Both the position numbers and the translations under genes were made by a program. 64,000 nt of DNA, from the NCBI RefSeq assembly GCF_029761915.1, contig NZ_CP121695.1, forward strand, positions 8,027,501 through 8,091,500, read 5' to 3'. Positions 63,499 through 64,000 of this stretch are shown here, piece after piece. The stretch's first letter is position 1, and each line of letters starts with the position of its first letter. This DNA is from Bradyrhizobium sp. CB1650. Lineage in GTDB: Bacteria; Pseudomonadota; Alphaproteobacteria; Rhizobiales; Xanthobacteraceae. The notes under the pieces were generated by a model that saw only the letters and a program-made list of their open reading frames with translations, searched no databases and was not told the DNA's origin.

Positions 63499-64000
63499 TC
63501 ATTTCTTCTCGTCGAAATGAGCGTCATAGAAGACGGGCTCGCCCACTGACCCGTGGTCCAGCCACACGTCTTTCAGGTGCGGGGTGGTGGCCAAAGTCAC
63601 GTCCAGCACCGTAAGGCCAATCACAGGAGCCTCATCCACGATCTTCCTTTCCGCCTGCTGATAGAGGCCGGTACGTTCAGCGCTATTGAAATCCTGCTCC
63701 GCCTTTTGGATCAGCTCCCAGAGTGTCGGATCCTGGAAGCGCGATGGATTGAAGCGATTGGGCTCGCCATTCTGGTCCGGCTTCCACGAAATTCGGAATA
63801 TCTCAGCACCGGGTGCAACCCAATATAGAAGCACGATCTCATAATCGTTGGGCCCTAGGTTTTTTCCGGCGAAGAAATCAGCCGGATTGGTGGGTTGAAG
63901 ACGTACGTCAAAACCGGCCGCCCTTGCCTGCTGCTGGATAACTTGCAAGGCTTGCTCGCCATCGGGCTTGAGAAACGCGTACGAATAGGAAATGCGCACG
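63499..64000 (-). CDS. Peptide/nickel-type ABC binding protein, C-terminal part
   Basis: Only the last ~167 codons are in the window; the gene continues past 64000. RISYSYAFLKPDGEQALQVI, QQQARAAGFDVRLQPTN and LYQQAERKIVDEAPVIGL are typical for the C-terminal lobe of family 5 (DppA/OppA/NikA) periplasmic binding proteins. First known gene of the dipeptide transporter operon. Confidence 0.88.
   Translation of the reverse strand, partial: VRISYSYAFLKPDGEQALQVIQQQARAAGFDVRLQPTNPADFFAGKNLGPNDYEIVLLYWVAPGAEIFRISWKPDQNGEPNRFNPSRFQDPTLWELIQKAEQDFNSAERTGLYQQAERKIVDEAPVIGLTVLDVTLATTPHLKDVWLDHGSVGEPVFYDAHFDEKK

Noticed and set aside
1..64000. tRNA, rRNA, CRISPR array or nod box
   Set aside because: No cloverleaf-like segment, rRNA motif, regularly spaced repeat series or nod-box consensus was noticed by eye; a dedicated scan (tRNA finder, CRISPR finder) could still reveal one.

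Overview
The window looks like accessory (symbiosis-island type) DNA from a soybean-type rhizobium, most probably Bradyrhizobium. This is inferred from content, not from a marker gene. It has high GC, a NopP-like type III effector, two or three further effector candidates behind tts-box-like promoters (the binding site of the symbiotic regulator TtsI), a GH12 cellulase and a second operon behind -24/-12 (sigma-54) promoters, one of them with a NifA-type upstream site, and many decayed insertion sequences and gene fragments. No ribosomal RNA, tRNA, CRISPR array or nod box was seen.

Layout. 1-3.4 kb: prophage remnant with a broken large terminase and a small-terminase-like gene. 3.5-7.1 kb: exported polysaccharide deacetylase and a PAS-GGDEF-EAL protein. 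7.4-8.4 kb: broken IS5-type transposase. 8.8-11 kb: AbiE type IV toxin-antitoxin pair with an operator-like palindrome, and small genes. 11.6-21.1 kb: a compact minus-strand operon (solute-binding protein, two permeases, PfkB kinase, SDR dehydrogenase, NagD-like phosphatase, UgpC/MalK-like ATPase, unusual TIM-barrel/AAA+ regulator) with a small convergent plus-strand gene. Paired TTGGGTA repeats lie at both ends and suggest one shared regulator. 21.1-25.5 kb: decayed DNA and one IS5/IS427-type insertion with an intact TAA target duplication. 25.5-38 kb: effector zone (nopP-like gene, a repeat-rich effector cut off at its C-terminus, a second effector sharing its KR-rich motif, a decayed third copy) mixed with relics of Ku, LigD, an AAA ATPase and AbiEii. 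38.5 kb: a SET-domain protein.

39.9-44.7 kb holds what I consider the most interesting system: a lasso-peptide biosynthetic cluster. A 48-residue precursor gene, too short for ordinary ORF calling, is followed by a perfect 13-bp hairpin, a leader peptidase (B), an asparagine-synthetase-like cyclase (C) and an ABC exporter (D), with a convergent GntR regulator overlapping the end of D. The predicted core begins GFGGSWRAE, so a nine-residue Gly1-Glu9 ring is expected.

46-64 kb: sigma-54-driven GH12 endoglucanase, MHS-type MFS transporter, a secreted four-cysteine peptide, a tts-box-driven 735-residue effector candidate, then a minus-strand series (small membrane protein, cytochrome P450, divergent PanC, pentapeptide-repeat protein, upstream ORF) headed by a NifA/sigma-54 promoter. 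A dipeptide/oligopeptide ABC transporter runs off the right edge. The overall picture is a bacterium equipped for plant contact (effectors, cellulase, secreted peptides, nodule-stage promoters) in a region heavily reworked by transposition and gene loss.
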